From contig JAGHUI010000008.1 of assembly GCA_018064885.1 (NCBI GenBank), forward strand, positions 52,094-116,093: a stretch of 64,000 nucleotides of DNA. Direction: 5' to 3'. The notes under the pieces are model-generated. The model was not told the origin of the DNA. It made no database searches and saw nothing but the letters and a program-made list of their open reading frames with translations. The position numbers and the translations under genes are program-made. This DNA comes from Candidatus Minthosoma equi (GTDB lineage Bacteria > Bacteroidota > Bacteroidia > Bacteroidales > Bacteroidaceae). This document shows, piece by piece, positions 53,005 to 62,042 of this stretch. Numbering within the stretch: the first letter of the stretch is position 1; each line of letters opens with the position of its first letter.

Positions 53005-53012
53005 TAACTTTG
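53005..53012 (+). promoter_or_regulatory. -7 box for the radical SAM gene
   Basis: taactttg 22 bases before the ATG at 53034. Confidence 0.55.
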
Positions 53013-53033
53013 CTTTAAAATAAAAGAAAAGTC

Positions 53034-53807
53034 ATGACAATAATTTATCCATCACCCATATTCGGTCCTATACACTCAAGAAGATTGGGTGTGTCATTAG
53101 GAATCAACCTTTTGCCTGCTGATGGCAAGTGCTGTTCGTTCGATTGCGTTTATTGCGAATGCGGTTTCAACCATGATTTCGTGCCAAAGAAAAAGATGCC
53201 TAATCGCGAGGAAGTAAGAGAGGCGCTTGAGGCTCAGCTGATTAAGATGGCTAAGGAAGGTCCCAAGCCCGATGTGTTCACTTTTGCAGGAAACGGCGAG
53301 CCAACACTGAACCCTCAATTTCCAGAAATCATAGATGACACTCTTGCGCTGAGAGACAAATACTTTCCTGAGGCAAAGGTAAGCGTGCTCACCAACGCCA
53401 CGCAAATCACCCGCCAGCCTGTGTTTGATGCCCTTTGCAAAGTAGATAACAATATCTGCAAGCTTGACACAGTATCAATGGATTACATACAGGATTTTGA
53501 CCGTCCGAATGGCAAGTACGATCTTTCTGCCATCATTAGCAGATTGAAGGAATTTGGTTCTCGCTGCATCATTCAAACTATGTTTATGAAGGGCGAATTC
53601 GAAGGCAAATCAGCCAGCAATGTCGATGACGACTTCGTAGCACCTTGGCTCATGACAATCGAAGCCATACAACCTCGTGAGGTGATGATCTATACCATTG
53701 ATCGTGAGACACCTGCACAGGGATTGCAGAAGGCAACTCCAGAAGAGTTGGATGCCATCGGAGATAGAGTTAGAAGAATTGGTTTAACCTGCAAAGTTGC
53801 TTACTGA
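53034..53807 (+). CDS. Radical SAM protein (COG0731-like)
   Basis: 257 residues. Iron-sulfur motif SFDCVYCECG with the earlier Cys (KCCSFDCVYCE) supplies the CxxxCxxC ligands; SRRLGVSLGINLLPADGK starts the family-typical N-terminus and VFTFAGNGEPTLNPQF is the SAM-binding GGE-equivalent. Related to the TYW1/wyosine-like group and to radical SAM proteins without assigned substrates. Eight bases ahead of the SIR2 gene open frame, probably co-transcribed. Confidence 0.85.
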   Translation: MTIIYPSPIFGPIHSRRLGVSLGINLLPADGKCCSFDCVYCECGFNHDFVPKKKMPNREEVREALEAQLIKMAKEGPKPDVFTFAGNGEPTLNPQFPEIIDDTLALRDKYFPEAKVSVLTNATQITRQPVFDALCKVDNNICKLDTVSMDYIQDFDRPNGKYDLSAIISRLKEFGSRCIIQTMFMKGEFEGKSASNVDDDFVAPWLMTIEAIQPREVMIYTIDRETPAQGLQKATPEELDAIGDRVRRIGLTCKVAY

Positions 53808-53836
53808 GAAGCAGCTTGTCAAAAGAGCAATACAAC

Positions 53837-54532
53837 ATGAAGAAATTAGTATTCCTTACAGGTGCTGGCATGTCGGCAGAAAGCGGCATAAGCACGTTCC
53901 GTGACAGCAACGGACTTTGGGAGCAGTACAGAGTTGAGGACGTGGCAAGCATTGAGGGTTACTGGCGTGATCCTGAGCTTGTTCAGAACTTCTACAACGA
54001 AAGGCGCAAGCAGCTTAGCACGGTTGTTCCAAATGAAGGACATAAGCTCGTGGCAAGCCTGGAGGACAAGTATGAGGTTACTGTTATAACTCAGAACGTT
54101 GACAATCTTCATGAGCGTGCCGGCAGCACGAACATTATCCACCTTCATGGCGAACTGATGAAGGCGACAAGCAGCAATGACCCTAACAATCCGAACTGCA
54201 TCGTCACCTTGCCTGAGGACAATCCGATAATCAAGATGGGCGACAAGGCAAAGGATGGCAGTCAGCTGCGCCCGTTCATCGTGTGGTTTGGCGAAAGCGT
54301 GCCTATGATCGAGCCTGCCATCATGAAAGTAAACGAAGCAGACATTCTTGTGGTCATCGGAACCTCGCTCAACGTCTATCCAGCTGCAGGCCTTCTCTCC
54401 TACACCAATTCGCTCTGCAAAATTTACCTCATAGATCCAAAAGAAGTGAAATACGATCCAAGCCTTGGCATTACGCACATCATGAAAGGCGCCAGCGAAG
54501 GCATGAAAGAATTGTGTGAATTGCTGAAATAA
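53837..54532 (+). CDS. cobB: SIR2-family NAD-dependent protein deacylase
   Basis: 231 residues from ATG 53837 (MKKLVFLTGAGMSAESGIST); an in-frame TTG at 53816 is upstream. Removes acetyl or succinyl groups from lysine using NAD. GAGMSAESGISTFRDSNGLW, TQNVDNLHERAGS with the catalytic His in HLHGELM, and IGTSLNVYPAAGLL are canonical. The four Cys of the zinc site are only partly visible (NPNCIVTLPEDN), a class III-like trait. Follows the radical SAM gene by 29 bases. Confidence 0.9.
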   Translation: MKKLVFLTGAGMSAESGISTFRDSNGLWEQYRVEDVASIEGYWRDPELVQNFYNERRKQLSTVVPNEGHKLVASLEDKYEVTVITQNVDNLHERAGSTNIIHLHGELMKATSSNDPNNPNCIVTLPEDNPIIKMGDKAKDGSQLRPFIVWFGESVPMIEPAIMKVNEADILVVIGTSLNVYPAAGLLSYTNSLCKIYLIDPKEVKYDPSLGITHIMKGASEGMKELCELLK

Positions 54533-54629
54533 AGCCGAGAAGAAGGGCAGATACCTGTTAAAAAGCACATTATAAATATAAAAACCGTTAAAATCGGCAT
54601 TTTCTCTTCGTAGATGAAAAAAATGTTCG

Positions 54630-54637
54630 TAAATTTG
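54630..54637 (+). promoter_or_regulatory. -7 box for the DUF6242 gene
   Basis: taaatttg, 34 bases before the ATG at 54671. Confidence 0.5.
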
Positions 54638-54670
54638 CCGAATATTTGAATATTGGCTTATTGCGAAATA

Positions 54671-56038
54671 ATGAATTCTATAAAAGAAAACAAACTTTGG
54701 AACATAGCATTAGTGATGGTTTTTGCTGTCACTTGCATGCTCGCTTCATGTATCAAGAACGAGGATGAGGTTGTAACGACACCTGAGTGTGCCATTACAT
54801 CCTTCAACGTAGGAAGTATCACCAGCAAAGTCAAGGCTAAGAGATATGACAGTCAGGGCAATGCTACCGACACCATTGTCAATAAGGTTATCAGCAGCTC
54901 TGAAATACATTTCAACATAGATCAGCTGAATGGCCATATCTATTCCATCGACTCACTTCCTAACTGGGTTGATCTGACAAAAGTTGTTCCTTCTTTCAGC
55001 AGCAACGGCACAGTCTTTGGCAAGGTTGTCAAAGACTCTGAGCTGTACTACCCTCTCACATCTGGCAAGGATTCCATTGATTTCACTAAAACTGTAGAAC
55101 TTATCTGCGGTGCTTCCGACGGAATCTCCTACAAGACTTACAAGGTTGACATCTACAAGTCAGAGAACAGCATTGACACTCTCGAATGGACATCTGTCAA
55201 TTCTAACATTCAGATTGTCGGTCAAAGCAAGCCTTTCTTCGTGAACAACAACATTTTCGCTTTTGCAGAAAATTCAATTGGCAGCACCATCGTGACTTAT
55301 GCAAACCGCTCTAATCCAGAATATTGGAGCACACCTGCTGTCATCCCTGTAAAGAAGGAATCTGTGGTTGTCTTCAACGGCAAGTTCTACGGACTTGGTG
55401 ATGACGGCTGCATCTATTCTTCCTCAGCAAACGACAAGGCACAGGCTTGGACAAAGGCTTCTGAGCAGAAGGTAGAAAAAATCATTGCGGCAGACGCGTA
55501 CTACATTTATGCTTTTGATGGTGAAAACATTATCAGCTCTACAGATCTCGTGAACTGGATAAAAGAGGGCAACGCAGATACTGACATGCTTCCTGAAACT
55601 TGCGTATCATCATCATACCTTTCTACAAGAACAAACGAAAATCTTTTGGCTGTTTCATTGACAGGAATTTCCGGCAGCAGCGCACCAAAGAATGTTTGCT
55701 GGTTCAAGATATCTTCCGAAAACAAGAATTCCAACCAGAAGTGGGGCTACATCAAGGTCACAGAAGACAACCCTTACGGCTTGCCTGACTTTGAAAAGTT
55801 TAGCGTAACTCTCTACAAAGGCGAACTTTACGCTATTGGCACAAAGGGCAACGAATACTACTCCATTCTCTATCGCTCATCTGACAACGGCATAACTTGG
55901 CACAACATTTCAGAAATGTACCCAACGCCTGCCGACATCAAGACAAAGGGAAGCGGCGCATCAAGCATCGTGACTGTTGGCGATGAGTTCTGGATCATCA
56001 ATGAAGGTGGAATGATATGGCGAGGTTCTATTGTATAA
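54671..56038 (+). CDS. DUF6242-like lipoprotein
   Basis: 455 residues from ATG 54671 (MNSIKENKLWNIALVMVF); a TTG six codons upstream is possible. Lipobox CMLASC gives Cys at about 26. Family found in Bacteroidales: an N-terminal ~130-residue immunoglobulin-like part, then repeated beta-propeller-like segments with tryptophans (YWSTPAVIPVKK, QAWTKASEQKV, GITWHNISEMYP). Overlaps the next gene by 22 bases. Envelope location and neighbours (uppS, bamA) hint at a role in the cell surface. Confidence 0.72.
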   Translation: MNSIKENKLWNIALVMVFAVTCMLASCIKNEDEVVTTPECAITSFNVGSITSKVKAKRYDSQGNATDTIVNKVISSSEIHFNIDQLNGHIYSIDSLPNWVDLTKVVPSFSSNGTVFGKVVKDSELYYPLTSGKDSIDFTKTVELICGASDGISYKTYKVDIYKSENSIDTLEWTSVNSNIQIVGQSKPFFVNNNIFAFAENSIGSTIVTYANRSNPEYWSTPAVIPVKKESVVVFNGKFYGLGDDGCIYSSSANDKAQAWTKASEQKVEKIIAADAYYIYAFDGENIISSTDLVNWIKEGNADTDMLPETCVSSSYLSTRTNENLLAVSLTGISGSSAPKNVCWFKISSENKNSNQKWGYIKVTEDNPYGLPDFEKFSVTLYKGELYAIGTKGNEYYSILYRSSDNGITWHNISEMYPTPADIKTKGSGASSIVTVGDEFWIINEGGMIWRGSIV

Positions 56039-56679
56039 TAGCAGCCATCCTACTCGCCCTTGGTGTTCAGGCACAGGAACTGGAGTACAAGATGGAGCTC
56101 GGCGTGATGGGCGGTCCCGGTTTCTACATGGGAGATGCCAATCTCAATGGGTTCTACAAAAATGTCACAATGGGCGGAGGACTCATGGGACGATACAATC
56201 TGAATCCTCGCATGGCTCTGAAGTTCGATCTTGCCTACGGTTCCGTGAAGGGAGATATGACGAAGCAGGCAAACAAGGTGCCTTTCACTCCTGATATGGA
56301 GATGAAATTCAACAACTCTCTCTGGGATGCCGGCTGCCAGTACGAACTCAATTTCTGGGGTTTCGGCACAGGAGCAGGATACAAGGGAAACAAGCGGCTG
56401 ACGCCATACATACAACTGGGACTTGGTTTCACCGTATGCAACAAAGAACTCACGATGAACATTCCTATGGGATTCGGAGTGAAATATAAGATAAAGCCGA
56501 GACTTAATGCCGGTATTGACTGGACAATGCGCTTCGCTATGGGCGACAAACTGGACGGCATAGAGGATCCATACAGGGTCAAGAGCGGTTTTATGAAGAA
56601 CAAAGACAGCTACTCATGGACAATGGTGTACATCTCGTACGATTTGTTCCCAAAATACAGAAAGTGCAACAATGACTAA
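56017..56679 (+). CDS. DUF6089-like outer-membrane beta-barrel protein
   Basis: 220 residues with signal peptide (MARFYCIIAAILLALGVQAQ). Alternating strands and aromatic girdles, PYIQLGLGFTVC, VKYKIKPRLNAGIDWTMRF, ending with YISYDLFPKYRKCNND. DUF6089 family barrel, common just upstream of uppS in Bacteroidetes. Starts inside the preceding gene. Function unknown. Confidence 0.78.
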   Translation: MARFYCIIAAILLALGVQAQELEYKMELGVMGGPGFYMGDANLNGFYKNVTMGGGLMGRYNLNPRMALKFDLAYGSVKGDMTKQANKVPFTPDMEMKFNNSLWDAGCQYELNFWGFGTGAGYKGNKRLTPYIQLGLGFTVCNKELTMNIPMGFGVKYKIKPRLNAGIDWTMRFAMGDKLDGIEDPYRVKSGFMKNKDSYSWTMVYISYDLFPKYRKCNND

Positions 56680-56707
56680 ACCATCTGGATTCGCCTATTC
56701 ATAGGGA

Positions 56708-57475
56708 ATGCCAGAACATAACAAGATAAAGAATATGTACCTCGAACAGATAGACATGACTCGCGTGCCACGCCATGTAGCAATCATCATGGATGGCAAC
56801 GGACGCTGGGCAAAGGCTCAGGGTAAGGAGCGCACCTATGGTCACATGGAAGGCGCTGCCAGATTGCAGGAAATCATGAACACTGCAGGCGACCTTGGCA
56901 TCGACTACCTCACCGTATATTCATTCTCAACAGAAAACTGGAGCCGACCAGAATTGGAAATCTCCACCATCATGGATATCGTGCTGGACAATCTGCTGGA
57001 GGACATCTTCATGAAGAAGAATGCACGCTTCCGTGTGATTGGCGAAAGAGACCGCCTTCCTAAGAAGCTGCTGGCAGCCATTGAAAGATTGGAAAACATG
57101 ACTGCCAACAACACATCCACTTGTCTTGTGCTGGCACTCAGCTATTCTTCTAAGTGGGAAATCACTAATGCCGTTCGCAACATTGCCGAAAAAGTGAAGA
57201 AAGGTGCGCTCGCATTGGAGGATATCACAGACAAGACAATTGACGAGAATCTCAAGACAAACTTCATGCCTGATCCTGAGCTTCTTATCCGCACTGGAGG
57301 CGAGGAGCGCTTGAGCAACTATCTCTTGTGGCAATGTGCGTATTCAGAATTCTATTTCACAGACACATATTGGCCTGATTTCCGCGAAGAAGACTTCTGC
57401 AAGGCAATCGTAGATTATCAGGGACGTCAGCGCCGTTTTGGCAAAACTGGAGAGCAAGTAACGAAGCAAGACTGA
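56708..57475 (+). CDS. uppS: Isoprenyl transferase (undecaprenyl diphosphate synthase)
   Basis: 255 residues (second possible Met at residue 10). cis-prenyltransferase that makes the lipid carrier for cell-wall and O-antigen synthesis. [20 protein letters not shown] holds the catalytic Asp and diphosphate site; [27 protein letters not shown] and [20 protein letters not shown] are conserved regions. Directly upstream of bamA, a widespread arrangement in Bacteroidetes. Confidence 0.95.
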   Translation: MPEHNKIKNMYLEQIDMTRVPRHVAIIMDGNGRWAKAQGKERTYGHMEGAARLQEIMNTAGDLGIDYLTVYSFSTENWSRPELEISTIMDIVLDNLLEDIFMKKNARFRVIGERDRLPKKLLAAIERLENMTANNTSTCLVLALSYSSKWEITNAVRNIAEKVKKGALALEDITDKTIDENLKTNFMPDPELLIRTGGEERLSNYLLWQCAYSEFYFTDTYWPDFREEDFCKAIVDYQGRQRRFGKTGEQVTKQD

Positions 57476-57554
57476 ATCTGTCCTGCCGAAAAAACCGCTT
57501 TGACATAAGGGGGGGGCAGGCAAGAGACATCAGTTCTACACATTATTTATATAT

Positions 57555-60182
57555 ATGAAGATATTAAGACTTTTGATGACAATAGCCTTCGCCATCACCT
57601 TCGTTTACTCAGAAGCGCAGGTGCAGGAGAAGCCAACTGTTGTATATGGAAAGGAGCAGAGATATGAGATTGGCGGCATTGCCGTTGAAAAAGAAGACAA
57701 GAACTTCGAAGACTATATCCTCATCGGCATTTCCGGACTTACCGTAGGCGAATCTATTTCCATGCCTGGTGACGAAATCACAGATGCTGTGAAGCGCTAC
57801 TGGAAGCACGGATTGTTCTCTGCCGTAAGCATCGAAGCTGATAGCATAGTTGACGAGAAGATTTATCTCAAGATCCGTCTTTCCATGCGCCCTCGCGTGT
57901 CTCATATCAACATCAATGGTGTGAAGAAATCTGAGCGCGATGACTTGGACGAGAAGATGGGTTTGATCAATGGTAATCAGATCACTCCTAACATGGTGGA
58001 CAGGGCTAAGCTTATTATCAAGAAGTATTTTGATGATAAGGGATTCAAGAATGCTGAAGTTGAAATCTTGCAGCGCGACGATCCTTCTCAAGAGGGCAGG
58101 CTCATTGTTGATGTTAACATTGACAAGAAGGAAAAGGTGAGGGTTAACAAGATCTTCATTGATGGTAATGAGCACTTGGCAACCAAGAAGTTCCATGGTA
58201 ATTTCTTCTCTGGCGGTCTCTTGAAGAAGACAAACGAAAAGGGCTTCAAGAGCTTCTTTAAGTCAAAGAAGTTTGTTGACGACAAGTACAAGGAGGATAA
58301 GGATCGCGTTATCGAAAAATACAATGAGCTTGGTTATCGTGATGCTAATATCTATGCAGATAGCATTGTTGACATAGGCAACAACCTTGTTAATGTATAT
58401 CTGCATATTGATGAAGGTGATAAATATTACATTCGCAACATCCATTGGGTCGGTAATACTGTGTTTAACACAGATTTCCTCGACGAGAGAGTTCTTCGAA
58501 TGAAGAAGGGTGATGTGTATAACATGAGCCACCTCAAGAAGCGTCTCAACACAGATGATGATGCCGTTGGTAACTTGTACTACAATCAGGGTTATGTGTT
58601 CAATCAGGTAACAAACCACGAGGTGGGTGAATCTGGCGACTCTGTTGACCTTGAAATCCGTATCTATGAGGGTGTTCAGGCTGCTATCAGCAACATTAAG
58701 ATATTCGGTAACACTCGTGTGTATGAAGAAGTTATCCGCCGTCAGCTCTTACTCAAGCCAGGTGACTTGTTCAGCATGGATGCTTACAAGATGAGTTATC
58801 AAGAACTTGCACAGATGGGACATTTTGACCCTGAGCAGATTAAGTTCGACCCTAAGCCAGACCCTATAAATGGTACTGTCAACCTTGAGCTCGGACTTGT
58901 TCCTAAGGCAAGCGACCAGATTGAGTTCTCTCTCGGTTGGGGTCAGACGGGTATTATCGGTAAGGTTGGTTTGAAGTTCACAAACTTCTCTATCCGAAAC
59001 CTTATTGGAAAGAACCGCAATCACCGAGGCATCATCCCTCAGGGTGACGGTCAGGAGTTTGAAATCAGCGGTTCTACCAACGGTTCTTACTACCAGTCAT
59101 ACAGCATCTCGTTCTTCGATCCTTGGTTCGGCCGCAAGCGTCCTAACTCACTCTCTGTAAGTGCGTTCTTCTCTCGCCAGACCGACATCAGCAGCTCTTA
59201 TTACAACAGCGCATACTATAACAACATCTATTCTGCTGCATACGGATACGGAAACTACAATAGTTCATACTACAACAACTATTCAAGCTACTATGATCCA
59301 GACAAGTACATCCAGCTGTTTGGCCTCAGCGTAGGTTTCGGTAAGCGCTTAACATGGCCTGATAACCGTTTTGTGTTCCAAGCATCTCTTGGCTATACTC
59401 GTTACATGATGAAGGATTGGGAGTACTTCCTTGTTCAGAATGGTAACTGTAACAACATCAACCTTACTCTCTCCCTCTCACGAAACTCTACAGATAACGG
59501 AATGTTCCCTCGCAGCGGTTCAACAATCAACGCATCTGTATCATTCACACCTCCTTACTCTATCTGGGATGGCGTGGATTACAAGAACATGGCAACAAGC
59601 TATTATGATGCCGATTACCAGAATGACATGAAGAAGAAGTATCGCTGGATTGAATACCACAAGTGGAAGTTCAACTCTAAGTTCTTCACTCCACTCGGCG
59701 GACACAGCAAGTGTTTTGTTCTCATGACTCGCTTCGACTTCGGTCTCCTCGGCCATTATAACAAGTATAAGAAATCTCCATTCGAGACATTCTATATGGG
59801 TGGTGACGGTATGTCAGGATACTCAAGCACATACTATTCAGAGACAATCGGTCTTCGCGGTTACGACAATGGCGCCCTCACTCAGGGTTACAACTACGGT
59901 TATGCTTACGACCGTATGACGATGGAGCTTCGCTACCCACTCATGCTTCAGGGTTCTACAAACATCTATGCACTCGCATTTGCCGAAGCTGGTAATGCTT
60001 GGACAGAAATGAAGAAGTTCAATCCATTCGACATGAAGCGTTCTGCTGGTGTCGGTGTCCGCATCTTCCTCCCAATGGTCGGTATGATGGGTATTGACTG
60101 GGCTTACGGCTTCGATAACATCAACGGATCAAAGAGTTACAGCGGAAGCCAGTTCCACTTCATCCTCGGTCAGGAGTTCTAA
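57555..60182 (+). CDS. bamA: Outer-membrane assembly factor BamA
   Basis: 875 residues with signal peptide (MKILRLLMTIAFAITFVYSE). Inserts beta-barrels in the outer membrane. Five POTRA domains span about 25-440 (one ends near IFIDGNEHLATKKF), then a 16-strand barrel whose typical blocks include GLRGYDNGALTQGY and GMMGIDWAYGFDNINGS, and C-terminal HFILGQEF. A Tyr/Asn/Ser-rich insertion at about 545-585 would form a surface loop. Upstream of three skp-like genes. Confidence 0.94.
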   Translation: MKILRLLMTIAFAITFVYSEAQVQEKPTVVYGKEQRYEIGGIAVEKEDKNFEDYILIGISGLTVGESISMPGDEITDAVKRYWKHGLFSAVSIEADSIVDEKIYLKIRLSMRPRVSHININGVKKSERDDLDEKMGLINGNQITPNMVDRAKLIIKKYFDDKGFKNAEVEILQRDDPSQEGRLIVDVNIDKKEKVRVNKIFIDGNEHLATKKFHGNFFSGGLLKKTNEKGFKSFFKSKKFVDDKYKEDKDRVIEKYNELGYRDANIYADSIVDIGNNLVNVYLHIDEGDKYYIRNIHWVGNTVFNTDFLDERVLRMKKGDVYNMSHLKKRLNTDDDAVGNLYYNQGYVFNQVTNHEVGESGDSVDLEIRIYEGVQAAISNIKIFGNTRVYEEVIRRQLLLKPGDLFSMDAYKMSYQELAQMGHFDPEQIKFDPKPDPINGTVNLELGLVPKASDQIEFSLGWGQTGIIGKVGLKFTNFSIRNLIGKNRNHRGIIPQGDGQEFEISGSTNGSYYQSYSISFFDPWFGRKRPNSLSVSAFFSRQTDISSSYYNSAYYNNIYSAAYGYGNYNSSYYNNYSSYYDPDKYIQLFGLSVGFGKRLTWPDNRFVFQASLGYTRYMMKDWEYFLVQNGNCNNINLTLSLSRNSTDNGMFPRSGSTINASVSFTPPYSIWDGVDYKNMATSYYDADYQNDMKKKYRWIEYHKWKFNSKFFTPLGGHSKCFVLMTRFDFGLLGHYNKYKKSPFETFYMGGDGMSGYSSTYYSETIGLRGYDNGALTQGYNYGYAYDRMTMELRYPLMLQGSTNIYALAFAEAGNAWTEMKKFNPFDMKRSAGVGVRIFLPMVGMMGIDWAYGFDNINGSKSYSGSQFHFILGQEF

Positions 60183-60288
60183 AAAAACACATGAGGACGG
60201 GTAAGTACATGAAACAGAGAGGGACTTTTTTAGGGATTTCCCTCTAACAAATAGAAAAATGGTGCTCTACGCATTTGTAATGACTCAT

Positions 60289-60296
60289 TACCTTTG
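60289..60296 (+). promoter_or_regulatory. -7 box for the first skp-like gene
   Basis: tacctttg 27 bases before the ATG; preceded by agaggga...tccctct, a hairpin that could end bamA transcripts. Confidence 0.55.
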
Positions 60297-60322
60297 CGGC
60301 GAACAATTAAAAATAGCGCATT

Positions 60323-60835
60323 ATGAAAAAGATTATTCTTACAATTATGGTTCTTGTAACTTCTCTTGCTGCTAATGCACAGAAGTTCGCACTTGTTGAT
60401 ATGGAGTATATTCTCAAGAACGTCCCAGCCTATGAGCGAGCAAACGAGCAGCTCAATCAGGTTTCTAAGAAATGGGAAGGCGAGGTTGACGTTCTCTTGA
60501 AAGAAGCAGAAACTCTATACAAGAAGTATCAGTCAGAATCTGTGTTCCTTTCCGATGCTCAGAAAACAAAGGCAGAGGAAAACATCATGGCAAAGGAGAA
60601 AGAAGCAAGCGACCTCAAAAAGAAGTATTTCAGCAGTGAAGGCGAACTCTTCAAGAAGCGTCAAAGTCTCCTTGCTCCTATTCAGGACGAGATTTACAAT
60701 GCCGTTAAGGATATTTGCGACCAGAAAGGCTATCAGCTTGTGCTCGATCGTGCCAGCGGCGGCAGCATAATCTACGCTTCACCAAAGATTGACATCAGCG
60801 AGGAAGTGCTTCAGAAGCTTGGCTACGCAAACTAA
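60323..60835 (+). CDS. Skp/OmpH-like periplasmic chaperone, first copy
   Basis: 170 residues with signal peptide ending NAQKFALVD. Skp-type: short strand FALVDMEYILKNVP, then two long helices (residues about 45-130, Lys/Glu-rich), then GYQLVLDRASGGSIIYASP. Skp trimers hold unfolded outer-membrane proteins on the way to BamA. Pre-bamA order is reversed compared with E. coli, where skp follows bamA directly. Confidence 0.88.
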   Translation: MKKIILTIMVLVTSLAANAQKFALVDMEYILKNVPAYERANEQLNQVSKKWEGEVDVLLKEAETLYKKYQSESVFLSDAQKTKAEENIMAKEKEASDLKKKYFSSEGELFKKRQSLLAPIQDEIYNAVKDICDQKGYQLVLDRASGGSIIYASPKIDISEEVLQKLGYAN

Positions 60836-60877
60836 TTAGAACAACAATTAATAACAATAAAAAGAAATTTGAAAGAA

Positions 60878-61369
60878 ATGAAAAAGATTATTTTTGCGAT
60901 TCTCTTGGCTTTGCCAATGACAATGTTCGCACAGAAGATTGGACACGTTAATTCTGCGACTCTCGTTCAGGGCATGAGCGAATACAATGCTCTCCAGACT
61001 GAAATCCAGAACCTTCAGAAGCAGTTCCAGGATGAGCTACAGCGCAAGCAGACTGAACTCCAGACAAAGGCTGATGCTTATGAGAAGGAGAAGGCAACAC
61101 TCTCTGAGACTCTCAAGCAGTATCGTGAGCAGGAACTTCAGAAGGCTTATACTGAACTTCAGGAGTTCGGAAGCACAAGCGAGCAGGAACTTCAGAAGGT
61201 ATATCAGACTAAGATGGGCGAGATTCAGGAAAAAGTAATGAAGGCTGTTCAGGAAGTTGGTACAGCTGGTGGCTTCGCATACGTTCTTGATGCAGCAAGC
61301 ATCCCATTCATCGGCACTTCTGCAACAGACGTCACTGACCAGGTGAAGACTAAGCTCGGTGTAAAGTAA
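60878..61369 (+). CDS. Skp/OmpH-like periplasmic chaperone, second copy
   Basis: 163 residues from ATG 60878 (MKKIIFAILLALPMTMFAQ); TTG at 60869 is a weak alternative. Core IGHVNSATLVQGMSEYNALQ, a long coiled-coil with many Gln (KQFQDELQRKQTELQTK), then GGFAYVLDAASIPFIG. Its stop directly meets the ATG of the third copy. Paralogue of the first copy. Confidence 0.88.
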   Translation: MKKIIFAILLALPMTMFAQKIGHVNSATLVQGMSEYNALQTEIQNLQKQFQDELQRKQTELQTKADAYEKEKATLSETLKQYREQELQKAYTELQEFGSTSEQELQKVYQTKMGEIQEKVMKAVQEVGTAGGFAYVLDAASIPFIGTSATDVTDQVKTKLGVK

Positions 61370-61939
61370 ATGAAACGATACATATTAACAATTATAACGC
61401 TGTTGTCATGTGCTGGCATAATGTCGGCACAGGACACAGCGCTTTCTGTTTCTGCAGCCACTCCAGCACAGCAGGTAGTCATTCAGCCACAGCATTTTGG
61501 TTACCTTTCTTACAACGAAGTGATGAAAGCAATGCCAGAATACGCTCAGGCTGTCAAGAGTCTTGAAGAGCTCAAGAGTACTTACGACAATGAGATGAAT
61601 CGTGCAGAACAGGACTTCTCAAAGAAGTTTGCTGAATACATTGACGGCCAGAACAGTTTCCCTGAGAACATCATGTTGAAGCGTCAGAAAGAACTTCAGC
61701 TCTTAATGGATCAGAGCATCCAGTTTAAGAAAGAGGCACAAGAACTTCTTGCCAAAGCGGAGAAAGAACTAATGGATCCTATCAAGGAACGTCTCAACGA
61801 AGCTATCATAGCTGTTGGCAAAAGTAACAATTACGCTTATGTGCTAAATACCGACGCTAATGCTTATCCATACATAAGCGGAGATGGCGAAGCAGAGAAC
61901 TGCACAGATGCTGTTTTGGTTAAATTAGGCATCAAATAG
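61370..61939 (+). CDS. Skp/OmpH-like periplasmic chaperone, third copy
   Basis: 189 residues, signal peptide to about residue 20. The first strand (HFGYLSYNEVMKAMPEYAQ) and helices (SLEELKSTYDNEMNRAEQ) match the other copies; the C-terminus has NNYAYVLNTDANAYPYIS. No gap after the second copy, so strict co-translation. Three tandem paralogues suggest specialisation or mixed trimers. Confidence 0.86.
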   Translation: MKRYILTIITLLSCAGIMSAQDTALSVSAATPAQQVVIQPQHFGYLSYNEVMKAMPEYAQAVKSLEELKSTYDNEMNRAEQDFSKKFAEYIDGQNSFPENIMLKRQKELQLLMDQSIQFKKEAQELLAKAEKELMDPIKERLNEAIIAVGKSNNYAYVLNTDANAYPYISGDGEAENCTDAVLVKLGIK

Positions 61940-61944
61940 CCTTT

Positions 61945-62040
61945 CATCACTCCAACTCAGAACTTCCCTACTCAGGACTCTGAACTCATAACTCACAACT
62001 CTCCAATCAAAACTTTTAACTCTTAACTTTTATCTTTCCA
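61945..62040. repeat. Degenerate aactc-rich short repeats
   Basis: aactcagaact, gaactcataactcac, aactctcc, taactcttaac: irregular repeats in the gap between the third skp-like gene and murI. Similar to the actcaactc array inside the glycosidase gene. Confidence 0.5.
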
Positions 62041-62042
62041 AA

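Larger units (their letters stand above)
52628..53033. other. Terminator and repeat region
   Basis: Holds a strong terminator (52665-52716), an 88-base palindrome array (52729-52816), a run of 23-base degenerate repeats (52840-52954) and the promoter of the radical SAM gene. A minus-strand frame across it encodes a repeated YVSLFEM peptide and is not taken as a gene. Confidence 0.65.

Noticed and set aside
53846..54568. Minus-strand frame of 240 codons over the SIR2 gene
   Set aside because: SIR2 motifs on the plus strand are complete; the antisense frame has none.
57505..57520. Run of G near uppS end as a frameshift or assembly error
   Set aside because: Lies in the gap after the uppS stop and does not affect any gene.
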